Part shown: positions 1 through 6,513 of the stretch, piece after piece
Numbering within the stretch: position 1 is the first letter of the stretch
Layout: each line of letters begins with the position of its first letter
Source: Candidatus Eiseniibacteriota bacterium
GTDB lineage: Bacteria > Eisenbacteria > RBG-16-71-46 > JAFGJU01
Assembly (NCBI GenBank): GCA_016928935.1
Contig: JAFGJU010000143.1
Span: 1-12,208 of the forward strand
Length of the DNA stretch: 12,208 nt
Direction of reading: 5' to 3'
Position numbers and translations under genes: made by a program
Notes under the pieces: model-generated
What the model was told of the DNA's origin: nothing
Database searches by the model: none
The model's input: the letters and a program-made list of their open reading frames with translations, nothing else

Positions 1-389
1 CCGCCCGGGGCGTTGTCAATCAGGACGAAGGTGCGGACCCCTCTCGCCACGAACGTCTCTTTCCCGCTCCTCGCGTCCTTCATGCTGACCATGCCGACGC
101 GGAAGCTGCGCATCCCGTCCGAATCGCTGACATAGAAAGAAAGGATGTCGCCCGGCGCGAAAGAGCCGTCTACCGTCTGAGTCACCGCGCCCACCGCCTT
201 GAGCGTGCGCGCGGGCCAGGCCAGAGGGTCTGACAGAAGAGCCGGGGCGGAGACGGCCTCTCCCGGAGAGGCCGGGGGCGCGGCTGACACGGCTGCGACT
301 GTCGTCGCCGCCGCGGCGACCAAGGCAGCGGCTGCGAGTCCCATCACGATGCTGAAATACCTTTTCCTGTTGTTCCTAGAATCCATCAT
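1..389 (-). CDS. Secreted or membrane-anchored protein of unknown function, N-terminal part only
   Basis: The minus-strand frame is open from the ATG at 389 to the left edge, so about 129 residues are visible and the C-terminus is missing. The N-terminus is a clear Sec-type signal peptide: a basic start (RNRKR at residues 5-9), an Ala/Val-rich hydrophobic core at about 12-33, and an AVSA-AP cleavage site near residue 35. A Pro/Ala-rich linker follows, then a beta-rich stretch (SFAPGDILSFYVSDSDG, FRVGMVSM, TFVARGVRTFVLID). I do not recognise the family. Two adjacent ATGs (389 and 386) follow a GAGGTG. The second has better spacing, but the choice changes only one residue. It starts 69 bp after the LacI-family gene on the same strand, so it may be co-transcribed with it and under its control (inference). 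Confidence 0.7.
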   Translation of the reverse strand, partial: MMDSRNNRKRYFSIVMGLAAAALVAAAATTVAAVSAAPPASPGEAVSAPALLSDPLAWPARTLKAVGAVTQTVDGSFAPGDILSFYVSDSDGMRSFRVGMVSMKDARSGKETFVARGVRTFVLIDNAPG

Positions 390-458
390 GCACCTCGCGT
401 CCACACGGACTTCCCCCGTCTCTTGCCGGGCCGTTGTCCGGGCCTCACGCCGGGCGCC

Positions 459-1586
459 TCATTTGCGCGCGGCGCCGGACACCCGACCTTCTCTGCTGAA
501 ACCGCTCGAATCTCTTATGACCAGCTGGGTCAACACCACCTTCTTGACCGGCCACTCTCCGACGCCCGCCAGCTTGTCCAGCAGGACCTGCGTCGCGAGG
601 CAGCCCACTTCGTACATCGGCTGATGGAGAGTCGTCAACCTCGGCTGGAAATACGATGCCAGCGCTATGTCGTCAGCTCCCACCACGGCGAGGTCGTCCG
701 GAACGGCAATGCCCATGTCCCGCGCGCAGTTGATGCAGCCTACCGCCATCATGTCGTTGCACGCGAAGACCGCCGTGGGCCTGTTCTTCTTGGACAACAG
801 CTTTTTCGCGGCCTCGTAACCGCTCTGCTCCGAAAAATCGCCGTATTCGACCAGGCCCGTCGCTTCCGGCAGCCCGCATTCCAGAAGCCCGCGCCGGTAG
901 CCCTCGTCTCTCTGCAGGCCCACGGTGGTGCTGTTCAGGCCCCCGATGAAACCTATCCTCTTGTGACCCAGCGCCGAGAGATGCCTCATAACGCTCGCCG
1001 CGCCTCCCATGTTGTCGGCCACGACGCAAGAGCAGCCGGGCCTCCAGCTGTTGACCAGCACGGCCGTGTACCCGCTGGACAGGACTTCCCCAACGTATTC
1101 GTCCGTGTCCAGGGTACCGACGAGCAGCATCCCGTCTATCTGGCATTCCCGGAAGAGCCTCAGGTGCATTCCGTCTTTCAGGAAGTTGTCCGTGACCATC
1201 TCGATTATCATCCGATAGCCCTTGGCGCTCAGAGTGTCGCTGATACCGCTCATGGACTCCGAGAAATAGTAGTCGCTGAAAAGGTGGGACGATATCTTCG
1301 GAACGACGACGGCGGTTATCATGGAGCGCCGCCTGGCGAGACTCCTCGCCATGCAGTTGGGCTCGTAGCCCACCTTCTGTATGACCGCCCAGACCTTCTG
1401 ACGCGTGGACGGCTTTATGCGCGGGTCTCCGTTGAGCACGAGTGAGACCGTCGAGCGGGAGAAGCCGGACAGGCGGGCGATGTCCCTTATCGTGTGGGAA
1501 GTTGCCTCGGGGACGCGGCGCCTGGGCGAAAGCCGCGCGACAGCCGGCGTGCGCCGGGAGGAGGGCTCGAACGAGTCTCGGGGCAT
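459..1586 (-). CDS. LacI-family transcriptional repressor
   Basis: This is a 375-residue DNA-binding repressor of the LacI/GalR type. The helix-turn-helix lies at about residues 32-51 (HTIRDIARLSGFSRSTVSLV), followed by LNGDPRIKPSTRQKV and the hinge helix PNCMARSLARRRS at about 76-88, which carries the family Asn-x-x-Ala-Arg-x-Leu pattern. Residues 90-360 are the periplasmic-binding-protein-like effector domain (HLSALGHKRIGFIGG, FACNDMMAVG, LAVVGADDIALASYF, LTTLHQP). The ligand is unknown. A longer frame is open to 1766, but I start at 1586 because GAGGAG sits five bases upstream and the extra residues look like leader sequence. Even so, about 30 residues precede the HTH, more than is usual for the family. 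It is transcribed from a promoter at 1752-1780 across a candidate auto-operator at 1701-1716. The likely targets are itself and the exported-protein gene downstream. Confidence 0.93.
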   Translation of the reverse strand: MPRDSFEPSSRRTPAVARLSPRRRVPEATSHTIRDIARLSGFSRSTVSLVLNGDPRIKPSTRQKVWAVIQKVGYEPNCMARSLARRRSMITAVVVPKISSHLFSDYYFSESMSGISDTLSAKGYRMIIEMVTDNFLKDGMHLRLFRECQIDGMLLVGTLDTDEYVGEVLSSGYTAVLVNSWRPGCSCVVADNMGGAASVMRHLSALGHKRIGFIGGLNSTTVGLQRDEGYRRGLLECGLPEATGLVEYGDFSEQSGYEAAKKLLSKKNRPTAVFACNDMMAVGCINCARDMGIAVPDDLAVVGADDIALASYFQPRLTTLHQPMYEVGCLATQVLLDKLAGVGEWPVKKVVLTQLVIRDSSGFSREGRVSGAARK

Positions 1587-1700
1587 GCAGTCTCCTCTGT
1601 TCTCTGTTCGCGTGCGGTGGTCGGCGAGGGGTTGCGCAGGTCGCAGGCCGGGGCGCGGCAGCGGGGACCCGGCCGACTGACGGCCCGGCCTCGCCCTCCG

Positions 1701-1716
1701 GTTGGAACGGTCCAAC
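1701..1716. promoter_or_regulatory. Candidate LacI-family operator
   Basis: GTTGGAACGGTCCAAC is a 16-bp inverted repeat with one mismatched pair and a central CG. That matches the usual form of LacI/GalR-family operators, which are even palindromes with a central CpG. It lies about 30-45 bases downstream of the predicted start of the lacI-like transcript, where bound repressor could block elongation. Autoregulation is an inference. I see no second copy of this palindrome at the other promoters in the window. Confidence 0.5.
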
Positions 1717-1751
1717 AAAAGCCCACTAAAAAAGGCCGCCTCGCAACTTGC

Positions 1752-1780
1752 ATGATACCACATCACTGGGGGCCGGGCAA
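1752..1780 (-). promoter_or_regulatory. Sigma70-like promoter for the LacI-family gene
   Basis: Read on the minus strand, a -35 box TTGCCC (1780-1775) is followed after 17 bp by a -10 box TATCAT (1757-1752), preceded by TGG to give an extended -10. Transcription would begin near 1745 and leave a leader of about 160 bases before the ATG at 1586. The -10 and spacing match those of the operon promoter at the right end of the window. Confidence 0.5.
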
Positions 1781-1987
1781 GCCCGAAGAACGCGGCAAGT
1801 GCGCCGCCGGCGTCGCTTCCATCCCATCATGCCCCATGCACGTCGGCATCCAGGAACCCCAAAGACACAGTCCTCACGCGCATGCGGAGCGTGGCGCCTG
1901 CTTCGCATCGTGCCTCCGCCACTTGGCGCTCAACGGGTGGCCGTCTCAGATCGCCTGATTGTCTTAGTCGTTGGCTGCATCACAAGT

Positions 1988-1999
1988 CTTCCGCGGAAG
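1988..1999. repeat. Perfect 12-bp palindrome
   Basis: CTTCCGCGGAAG is a perfect inverted repeat with no loop. It lies 46 bp upstream of the -35 box of the plus-strand promoter at 2045. It is a plausible dimeric regulator site, but the binding protein is unknown and short GC-rich palindromes can occur by chance. Confidence 0.35.
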
Positions 2000-2014
2000 C
2001 CACCGTGAAAGCGT

Positions 2015-2032
2015 CAAGCTCCACTGAGCTTG
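2015..2032. promoter_or_regulatory. Inverted repeat just upstream of the plus-strand promoter
   Basis: CAAGCTC and GAGCTTG form a perfect 7-bp inverted repeat separated by CACT. It ends 12 bases before the -35 box at 2045, an activator-like position. No T-run follows, so it is not a good intrinsic terminator. The regulator is unknown. Confidence 0.4.
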
Positions 2033-2044
2033 GAGACAATTCGG

Positions 2045-2073
2045 TTGACCGCTCGCTCTCACGAAACTAGCAT
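2045..2073 (+). promoter_or_regulatory. Sigma70-like promoter for the cysteine-rich protein gene
   Basis: TTGACC (2045-2050), a 17-bp spacer and TAGCAT (2068-2073) give five of six and four of six consensus matches at ideal spacing. Transcription would begin near 2080, about 58 bases before the ATG at 2138. The -35 hexamer is identical to that of the operon promoter at 12125-12130. Confidence 0.55.
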
Positions 2074-2121
2074 GAGCGATGGGGCCCCGTTCAGGTGAAC
2101 CACACTGACCATGACCGTGTG

Positions 2122-2128
2122 AGGAGGT
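2122..2128 (+). promoter_or_regulatory. Ribosome binding site that supports the upstream start at 2138
   Basis: AGGAGGT lies nine bases before the ATG at 2138. It is a stronger site than the AAGGA before the internal ATG at 2231. It therefore favours translation of the basic N-terminal tail rather than initiation at the conserved domain. Confidence 0.6.
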
Positions 2129-2137
2129 CGCGACAGA

Positions 2138-2770
2138 ATGAGAGACACGGAAGCCACCAGGAAGACCACCAGGAGGACGGCCAGGAGGACCGCCGGCAGG
2201 ACGGCCAAGGAGTCCGGTAAGGAAAGCCGTATGTCTCGGACAGCGGTCGAATTGTTCGACTCCGGATTCAACTGCGCCGAGAGCGTGCTGCTGTCGGCGA
2301 GGCAGGCTCTCGGCTTGCGTTCGTCCGCCTTTCCCCGGATCGCGACCGGGTTCGGAGGTGGTGTCGGCAGAAAGGGGTCACTCTGCGGCGCTCTGACTGG
2401 CGCAGTCATGGGAATAGGCCTGGCCCACGGAAGGCTGAGGCCCGGCCAGAACAAGGAAAGGGCATACGCTCTGGCGCGAAAGACACTCGACAGATTCAAG
2501 GCCAGGTTCGGGTCGCCTTACTGCAGGGATCTCATAAACGTGAACCTGAACACGAAGGCCGGCCAAGACAAATACCATCGACTGAACATGCACAGCGAGA
2601 GGTGCGCAAAGTACGTCGCCGCCTGCGCGGGCATGCTGGAGGAGGCGCAGGCACCGGGAAGCAGAACCTCCGGCCCGGGGTCGGCCCGCAAGAGAACTCC
2701 GCGGGCAGAGCGTAAGATGTCGAGGAGACAACGCGGAAGGCCGCGCGGGCGCCTGCGCGCCCGACAGTAG
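2138..2770 (+). CDS. C_GCAxxG_C_C-type cysteine protein with basic tails
   Basis: The central domain (about residues 33-170) matches the C_GCAxxG_C_C family, small proteins with conserved cysteines thought to be redox-active; no substrate is established. Visible marks are GFNCAESVL (about residue 46), ATGFGGGVGRKGSLCGALTGA, RFGSPYCRDLI and CAKYVAACAGML. The family is usually only about 130-160 residues, while this product is 210. It has a Lys/Arg/Thr tail at 1-32, made of four-residue repeats such as TRRT and ARRT. It also has a C-terminal basic tail of about 40 residues ending RRQRGRPRGRLRARQ, which contains RGRP, the core of an AT-hook. The start at 2138 has a full AGGAGGT site; a shorter form from Met32 (2231) is possible. 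It has its own promoter and runs toward the end of the carboxylase operon. Nucleic-acid binding by the tails is inference. Confidence 0.85.
   Translation: MRDTEATRKTTRRTARRTAGRTAKESGKESRMSRTAVELFDSGFNCAESVLLSARQALGLRSSAFPRIATGFGGGVGRKGSLCGALTGAVMGIGLAHGRLRPGQNKERAYALARKTLDRFKARFGSPYCRDLINVNLNTKAGQDKYHRLNMHSERCAKYVAACAGMLEEAQAPGSRTSGPGSARKRTPRAERKMSRRQRGRPRGRLRARQ
2156..2203 (+). repeat. 12-bp tandem repeat, four units, inside the coding region
   Basis: Four consecutive degenerate units (ACCAGGAAGACC, ACCAGGAGGACG, GCCAGGAGGACC, GCCGGCAGGACG) keep frame and encode TRKT, TRRT, ARRT and AGRT. A partial fifth unit follows at 2204. The array makes up the basic N-terminal tail and could change in unit number by slippage without breaking the frame. 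Confidence 0.75.
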
Positions 2771-2789
2771 GTTTGAGCCGACGGGCGGT

Positions 2790-2816
2790 GGCCGACCGGC
2801 CATGCCGGCCGACCGG
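2790..2816. repeat. GC-rich repeat and hairpin between two converging genes
   Basis: GGCCGACCGG occurs twice (2790-2799 and 2807-2816), and CCGGC/GCCGG around a CAT loop makes a 5-bp hairpin at 2796-2808. It lies in the 103-bp gap between the ends of the cysteine-rich protein gene and the serine hydroxymethyltransferase gene. It could help end transcription from both sides, but there is no T-run, so calling it a terminator would be weak. Confidence 0.3.
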
Positions 2817-2873
2817 GCGTCAAGGTCGTCGCGCGCCGGGCTCCGGTCGCCGCAGCGCGTCGGCTTCCCGGGG

Positions 2874-4325
2874 TCAGCGTGCTCGCTCGAGCAGACCCGA
2901 GGCTGTTTCCAGATTCCTCGCGAAGAGCTTCGCGTACTCCGACCCGTGCAGCATCGAGGCCAGCACGTTCGCTGCCAGCGGCAGCGCGTCGGCAGCGGGC
3001 AGGCAGTACTGCATCTCCGTGAACCCGGCCCGCATCCGGGCCACCTCATCGCGCACTTCCTTCTTCCTGACGACGACGTCCGCCATCAGCCCGGCCAGCG
3101 GCTCGAAGTCGGCCTCCTTCATGCCGAAGCGCGTCATCTCCTGGACTCCGGTCCGGAGTCCGCTCGAGTTTATGAAGCTCTCGTCGTCCGGCAGCGCCTG
3201 GTAGTTGACGACGATGCCGTTTTCCTCGAGCGCCCTGGCGACTTCCTCGCCCGTGCCGTGCTTGCGCACTCGCAATATGACCTGGTGGGTACTGGTGTAG
3301 CCCAGCGCCGGGTCTCCCTCGACTTCCAGCCCCTGCGCCTTCAGGTGGCGGGCGAAGGCGCGCGCGTTCTTGATGACCTGTTCCTGGTACTCCTTCTTGA
3401 AGGCGTTCATCTCGTACACTGCCACGAGCAGGCCCAGCAGCGTGCCCAGATGGTGGTTGCTGGTAGAGCCGGGGAACGCACGGCTCCTGACCTCGGTCCA
3501 GAACGGCGCGTGAGGCGAATCCTTGGGTATGGAGCTGGCTATGACTCCACGCTGCGGCCCGAAGAACGTCTTGTGGGTGCTCCCGGTGAGGACGTCGGCT
3601 CCCTCGGCGAGCGGCTCCTGGAACGCCCCGTACAGGCCCAGCACGTGCGCCATGTCGTACATGATGAGCGGCCTCGGATTCATCCTGCCGGCTATCCCGG
3701 CCACCTCGCGCACCGGCTCCGGATGTATGAACATGCTCTTCCCGAACACGACCAGCTCCGGCCTCTCCGAAAGCAGGAGGCCCTCCAGCTTCGAGACGTC
3801 TATCCTGTAAGGGTCGTCCTTCATCACGGGGAAGTTGACGACCTTCTCCTTGCCCGTCGCCGGGTCCGTCTCCACGAAGTTGAACAGCGCGCCCATCGGC
3901 TGGCTGCTCAGGTGCCCGCCCTTGGTGAGCTCGTTGTTCATGACCGCCCTCATCCTGCGGAAGGGAGCGCCGGGCGTCGCCCCACGGTTCAGGAACTTGA
4001 GCATCGCCTTGAACACGACCTCGTTGGCCATCTGGCCGCTGATGGGCCGGAGCTCCGCGCGGGTGCAGCCGAAATACTCGTAGAAGGCGGTCCTGGTCTC
4101 CTCCTCAACGTCGCGTATGAAGTCGGTGCCCTGGTAGAAGTAGATCTCCTTTCCCTTGAGCGTCCTGTGCTCCGCGTACCGTCCTGCGGGGTCTGATATT
4201 TCGCACAGCTTGACCAGCAGGCTGGGCGTGGTCTCGGAAGGGATGAGGTTGAAGCACCTGTTCTGGCGCCAGACGTTGTTCGCTATGGTCCGCTCGATGA
4301 CGGACGAGATCTTGTCGCGGAGCAT
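2874..4325 (-). CDS. Serine hydroxymethyltransferase, archaeal-type (PLP-dependent)
   Basis: This 483-residue fold-type I PLP enzyme is predicted to interconvert serine and glycine with a tetrahydropterin one-carbon carrier in the cytoplasm. Visible landmarks are NLIPSE (Glu31), RYAEHR (Tyr50), LRPISGQMAN, GGHLS (His138, ring stacking), YDMAH (Asp224, His227), GSTHKTFFGPQRG (Lys252, Schiff base) and SGLRTGVQEMTRFGM (Arg391, carboxylate binding). All key family residues are present. The STHKTF, GVQEMTR and LGYTSTHQV stretches resemble SHMTs of archaea such as Sulfolobus more than bacterial GlyA, judged from memory. The ATG at 4325 follows AAGGAG with seven bases of spacing, so the ten extra upstream residues are left out. 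It lies 50 bp after the biotin carrier gene, with a small GAGTT/AACTC hairpin just before its ribosome site. Its role in this operon is unclear, and a related aldolase activity is possible. Confidence 0.82.
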   Translation of the reverse strand: MLRDKISSVIERTIANNVWRQNRCFNLIPSETTPSLLVKLCEISDPAGRYAEHRTLKGKEIYFYQGTDFIRDVEEETRTAFYEYFGCTRAELRPISGQMANEVVFKAMLKFLNRGATPGAPFRRMRAVMNNELTKGGHLSSQPMGALFNFVETDPATGKEKVVNFPVMKDDPYRIDVSKLEGLLLSERPELVVFGKSMFIHPEPVREVAGIAGRMNPRPLIMYDMAHVLGLYGAFQEPLAEGADVLTGSTHKTFFGPQRGVIASSIPKDSPHAPFWTEVRSRAFPGSTSNHHLGTLLGLLVAVYEMNAFKKEYQEQVIKNARAFARHLKAQGLEVEGDPALGYTSTHQVILRVRKHGTGEEVARALEENGIVVNYQALPDDESFINSSGLRTGVQEMTRFGMKEADFEPLAGLMADVVVRKKEVRDEVARMRAGFTEMQYCLPAADALPLAANVLASMLHGSEYAKLFARNLETASGLLERAR

Positions 4326-4375
4326 GTGTCTTCTCCTTGAGTTCGGCAACTCCACGCTGCGGTCGTCGGGGGCCT

Positions 4376-4891
4376 TCAGGCGGACTGTTTGGAGACGGGC
4401 TCCAGCTCAACGAGCGCGGACCCGAAGTTGACCGAATCGCCCGCCTTCACGTGGACGCGCTTGACCCGCGCCTCGCCCTGCGCCCTGATGTTGTTCTCCA
4501 TCTTCATGGATTCCACGACCACCAGGACCGCGTCGGCCGCGACGACCTCACCCTCGGTCACGGGCACCTTGACTATCACGCCCGGCATCGGCGCCGCGAC
4601 CACCTCTTCCCCCTTGAGCGCGCCGCCGACGGCGGACCTGCGCTTGGCCGCGCCCGAGGTCCGCGCGACGGAATACTGCCGCCCGCCCAGCGAAATGTAG
4701 AACTTGCCGTCTTGCTCGGCCGCGTACGTGACGAACGATTTCCCCCCCGACACGATGCGGAAGGAGTTGGGTCCCACGCGCACGACCTCGGCCTCGAAGG
4801 CGGCGTCGCCCACGGTGCAGGACCAGAGGCCTTCCTTTTCTTCGGCGATGAGCTTCTCTTCCCTGTCGCCTACGACGAAGTTGAATTCCAT
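4376..4891 (-). CDS. Biotin carboxyl carrier protein with half of the BT domain (carboxylase alpha chain, C-terminal piece)
   Basis: This 171-residue protein carries the biotin of an acyl-CoA carboxylase. Residues 95-166 form the lipoyl/biotinyl domain (APMPGVIVKVPVTEGE), with VVESMKMEN placing the biotinylated lysine at Lys130 between Met129 and Met131. Residues 1-85 (VVGDREEKL, FRIVSGGKSFVTYAAEQDGKFYISLGG) look like the beta-strand part of the BT linking domain found in the middle of fused propionyl- or methylcrotonyl-CoA carboxylase alpha chains. Residues 80-93 are an Ala/Lys/Arg/Gly linker. It follows the biotin carboxylase gene after 69 bp, a gap that holds a 7-bp hairpin (4921-4940). 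The start at 4891 is the only ATG; an in-frame stop lies about 40 bases upstream, so this is a separate gene and not a simple frameshift. The ribosome site (AAGGGT) is weaker than those at the operon front. Confidence 0.92.
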   Translation of the reverse strand: MEFNFVVGDREEKLIAEEKEGLWSCTVGDAAFEAEVVRVGPNSFRIVSGGKSFVTYAAEQDGKFYISLGGRQYSVARTSGAAKRRSAVGGALKGEEVVAAPMPGVIVKVPVTEGEVVAADAVLVVVESMKMENNIRAQGEARVKRVHVKAGDSVNFGSALVELEPVSKQSA

Positions 4892-4920
4892 GACCGTACC
4901 CTTGTGCGGAACCTCGTCAG

Positions 4921-4940
4921 GTCCGACGCGTCAGTCGGAC
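4921..4940. repeat. Hairpin in the biotin carboxylase/carrier gap
   Basis: GTCCGAC (4921-4927) and GTCGGAC (4934-4940) form a perfect 7-bp stem with a six-base loop. It lies between the stop of the biotin carboxylase gene (4961) and the ATG of the carrier gene (4891). It has no T-run. A role in mRNA processing or in setting the ratio of the two pieces is only a guess. Confidence 0.4.
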
Positions 4941-4960
4941 GCCCGTGCGCGCCGGGCGCA

Positions 4961-6472
4961 TCATCCGATCCCCGCTATGCGCCAGCGTCCGCCGGTGACC
5001 CACGGGGACGGGGCCTCCGTTTCCGCGCCGACCTTGCCGCGCGCCTTCGGGCCGCCCCGCGCGTTCCTGCTGAACGCCGCCGCGCTCAGGAGAGCCATCC
5101 TCAGTTCGGATTCGCCCGGCCCCGGCATCTTCCAGTCGGCGAAATGCATCGGGATGAACCCAGTGTGCGTTTTTCCGTCCAAGAAGGCCGGATGTTGGAC
5201 CACGTCCGCCAAGAACGAGGTCGTGGTCTTGATGCCCAGTATTATGTAGTCCCTCAGGGCCGACGCCATCCGCCTGCAGGCCTGCTCGCGGGTCTCGTCC
5301 CAGACGACCAGCTTGGACAATATGGGGTCGTAGTGCACGCTCACCTCGCATCCCGTGAAGATGCCGCTGTCGCAGCGCACGCCCGGGCCCTGGGGCTCCT
5401 TGACGAAAAGTATCCTCCCGGCGCACGGCAGAAAACCGCTCTCGGGGTCCTCGGCGTAGATCCGGCACTCTATGGCGTGCCCCCGCTGTCGCAGGTCCTC
5501 CTGCTTGATAGAGAGCCTCTCGCCCGAGGCCACGCGTATCTGCTGTTTCACCAGGTCCAGGCCCACGACTGCCTCGGTGATGGGATGCTCCACCTGGACT
5601 CTGGCGTTCACCTCCAAGAAGTAGAAAGAGCCGTTTTGGTCGAGCAGAAACTCCACCGTCCCGGCGTTCGTGTAGCCCGCGGTCTTCGCCACGCGCACTG
5701 CGACGCTGCCCATCTCTTGGCGCAGCTCGGGAGTCAGCGCCACCGACGGAGTCTCCTCCACTATCTTCTGGTAGCGGCGCTGGATGGAGCACTCTCGCTC
5801 GAAAAGGTGCACGACGTTCCCGTGCTTGTCCGCCAGAATCTGGAATTCTATGTGGCGCGGCTGTTCGATGTACTTCTCCAGGTAGATCGTGGCGTCGCCG
5901 AACGCAGACTTGGCCTCCCTCATGCATGAGGACACCGACTCCTCGAGCTCCTTCTCCTCCCTGATGATCCTCATGCCCTTTCCTCCGCCGCCGCCGGCCG
6001 CCTTGACGAGCACCGGAAATCCCATGGCCGTCGCTTCCCTGCCCAGGGCGGCGCAGTCGCTGCCGCCGGCCATCATTCCCGGAATCACAGGCACTCCGGC
6101 AGCCACCATGGTCTTCCTGGACTCGACTTTGTTCCCGAGCAGCCGCATGGCCTCTGAGCCGGGGCCTATGAACGTGATGCCCTCCTCCTCGCAGCGCCTG
6201 GCGAAGTCGGGGTTCTCCGCCAAGAACCCGTAACCCGGGTGCACGGCGTCGGCGCCTCTCTCCTTTGCCGTCGCGATTATCTTCTCGATGTTGAGGTAGC
6301 TCTCCAGGGGCGGAGGCGCCCCGATGCAGACCGCCTCGTCGGCGAACTGCACGTGCAGCGCGGCGCTGTCCGGAGTGGAATAGACCGCCACAGTCGGTAT
6401 GCCCATCTCGCGGCATGCCCTCATCACTCTGAGAGCTATCTCACCCCTGTTGGCCACAAGAATCTTCTTCAT
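4961..6472 (-). CDS. Biotin carboxylase subunit of an acyl-CoA (probably methylcrotonyl-CoA) carboxylase
   Basis: This 503-residue ATP-grasp enzyme carboxylates the biotin of the carrier protein using ATP and bicarbonate. Residues 1-115 are the N-terminal domain (MKKILVANRGEIALRV, AVHPGYGFLAENPDFA). The glycine-rich ATP loop is AAGGGGGKGM (158-167), the lid segment is RECSIQRRYQKIVEE (226-240), and the catalytic strand is EVNARVQVEHPITE (287-300). The C-terminal domain follows with GHAIECRIYAEDP and an ending near 450. The last 50 residues run through a Gly/Lys/Arg linker to SPWVTGGRWRIAGIG. That is the PW...GWR element seen inside the BT domain of fused alpha chains, so the protein stops part way through that domain. 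The start at 6472 opens the conserved MKKILVANRGE; the longer frame upstream is low-complexity GC-rich leader. Its ribosome site is poor (AAGAGA). Confidence 0.95.
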   Translation of the reverse strand: MKKILVANRGEIALRVMRACREMGIPTVAVYSTPDSAALHVQFADEAVCIGAPPPLESYLNIEKIIATAKERGADAVHPGYGFLAENPDFARRCEEEGITFIGPGSEAMRLLGNKVESRKTMVAAGVPVIPGMMAGGSDCAALGREATAMGFPVLVKAAGGGGGKGMRIIREEKELEESVSSCMREAKSAFGDATIYLEKYIEQPRHIEFQILADKHGNVVHLFERECSIQRRYQKIVEETPSVALTPELRQEMGSVAVRVAKTAGYTNAGTVEFLLDQNGSFYFLEVNARVQVEHPITEAVVGLDLVKQQIRVASGERLSIKQEDLRQRGHAIECRIYAEDPESGFLPCAGRILFVKEPQGPGVRCDSGIFTGCEVSVHYDPILSKLVVWDETREQACRRMASALRDYIILGIKTTTSFLADVVQHPAFLDGKTHTGFIPMHFADWKMPGPGESELRMALLSAAAFSRNARGGPKARGKVGAETEAPSPWVTGGRWRIAGIG

Positions 6473-6513
6473 ATTAGTCTCTTGATGGGGTCCCGGCCCC
6501 ACCCGAACTGCCC

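Larger units (their letters stand above)
1587..2137. other. Divergent intergenic region, 551 bp
   Basis: The region separates the LacI-family gene (minus) from the cysteine-rich protein gene (plus). Short open frames exist on both strands, but none has family-like sequence or a convincing ribosome binding site, so I see no gene. It contains the minus-strand promoter at 1752-1780, the operator-like palindrome at 1701-1716, a perfect palindrome at 1988-1999, an inverted repeat at 2015-2032 and the plus-strand promoter at 2045-2073. The stretch 1781-1987 shows nothing I can assign. Confidence 0.6.

Noticed and set aside
423..1445. A 340-residue plus-strand frame opposite the LacI-family gene
   Set aside because: The minus strand carries a full repressor with HTH, hinge and effector domain. 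The plus product has no recognisable domain.
1726..1908. A 60-residue minus-strand frame in the divergent intergenic region
   Set aside because: It overlaps the promoter at 1752-1780, has Arg-rich low-complexity sequence and shows no family resemblance.
2790..2816. Intrinsic terminator for the operon
   Set aside because: The stem is short and no T-run follows on either strand, so I list it only as a repeat.
4892..4960. A frameshift or sequencing error joining the biotin carboxylase and carrier genes
   Set aside because: The carrier frame has an in-frame stop about 40 bases upstream of its ATG and the carboxylase ends at a clean TGA, so a single base change would not fuse them. A true split is the better reading.
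2802..5929. Long plus-strand open frames opposite the SHMT, carrier and biotin carboxylase genes
   Set aside because: They run across the boundaries of conserved minus-strand genes, lack convincing ribosome sites and have shadow-like composition.
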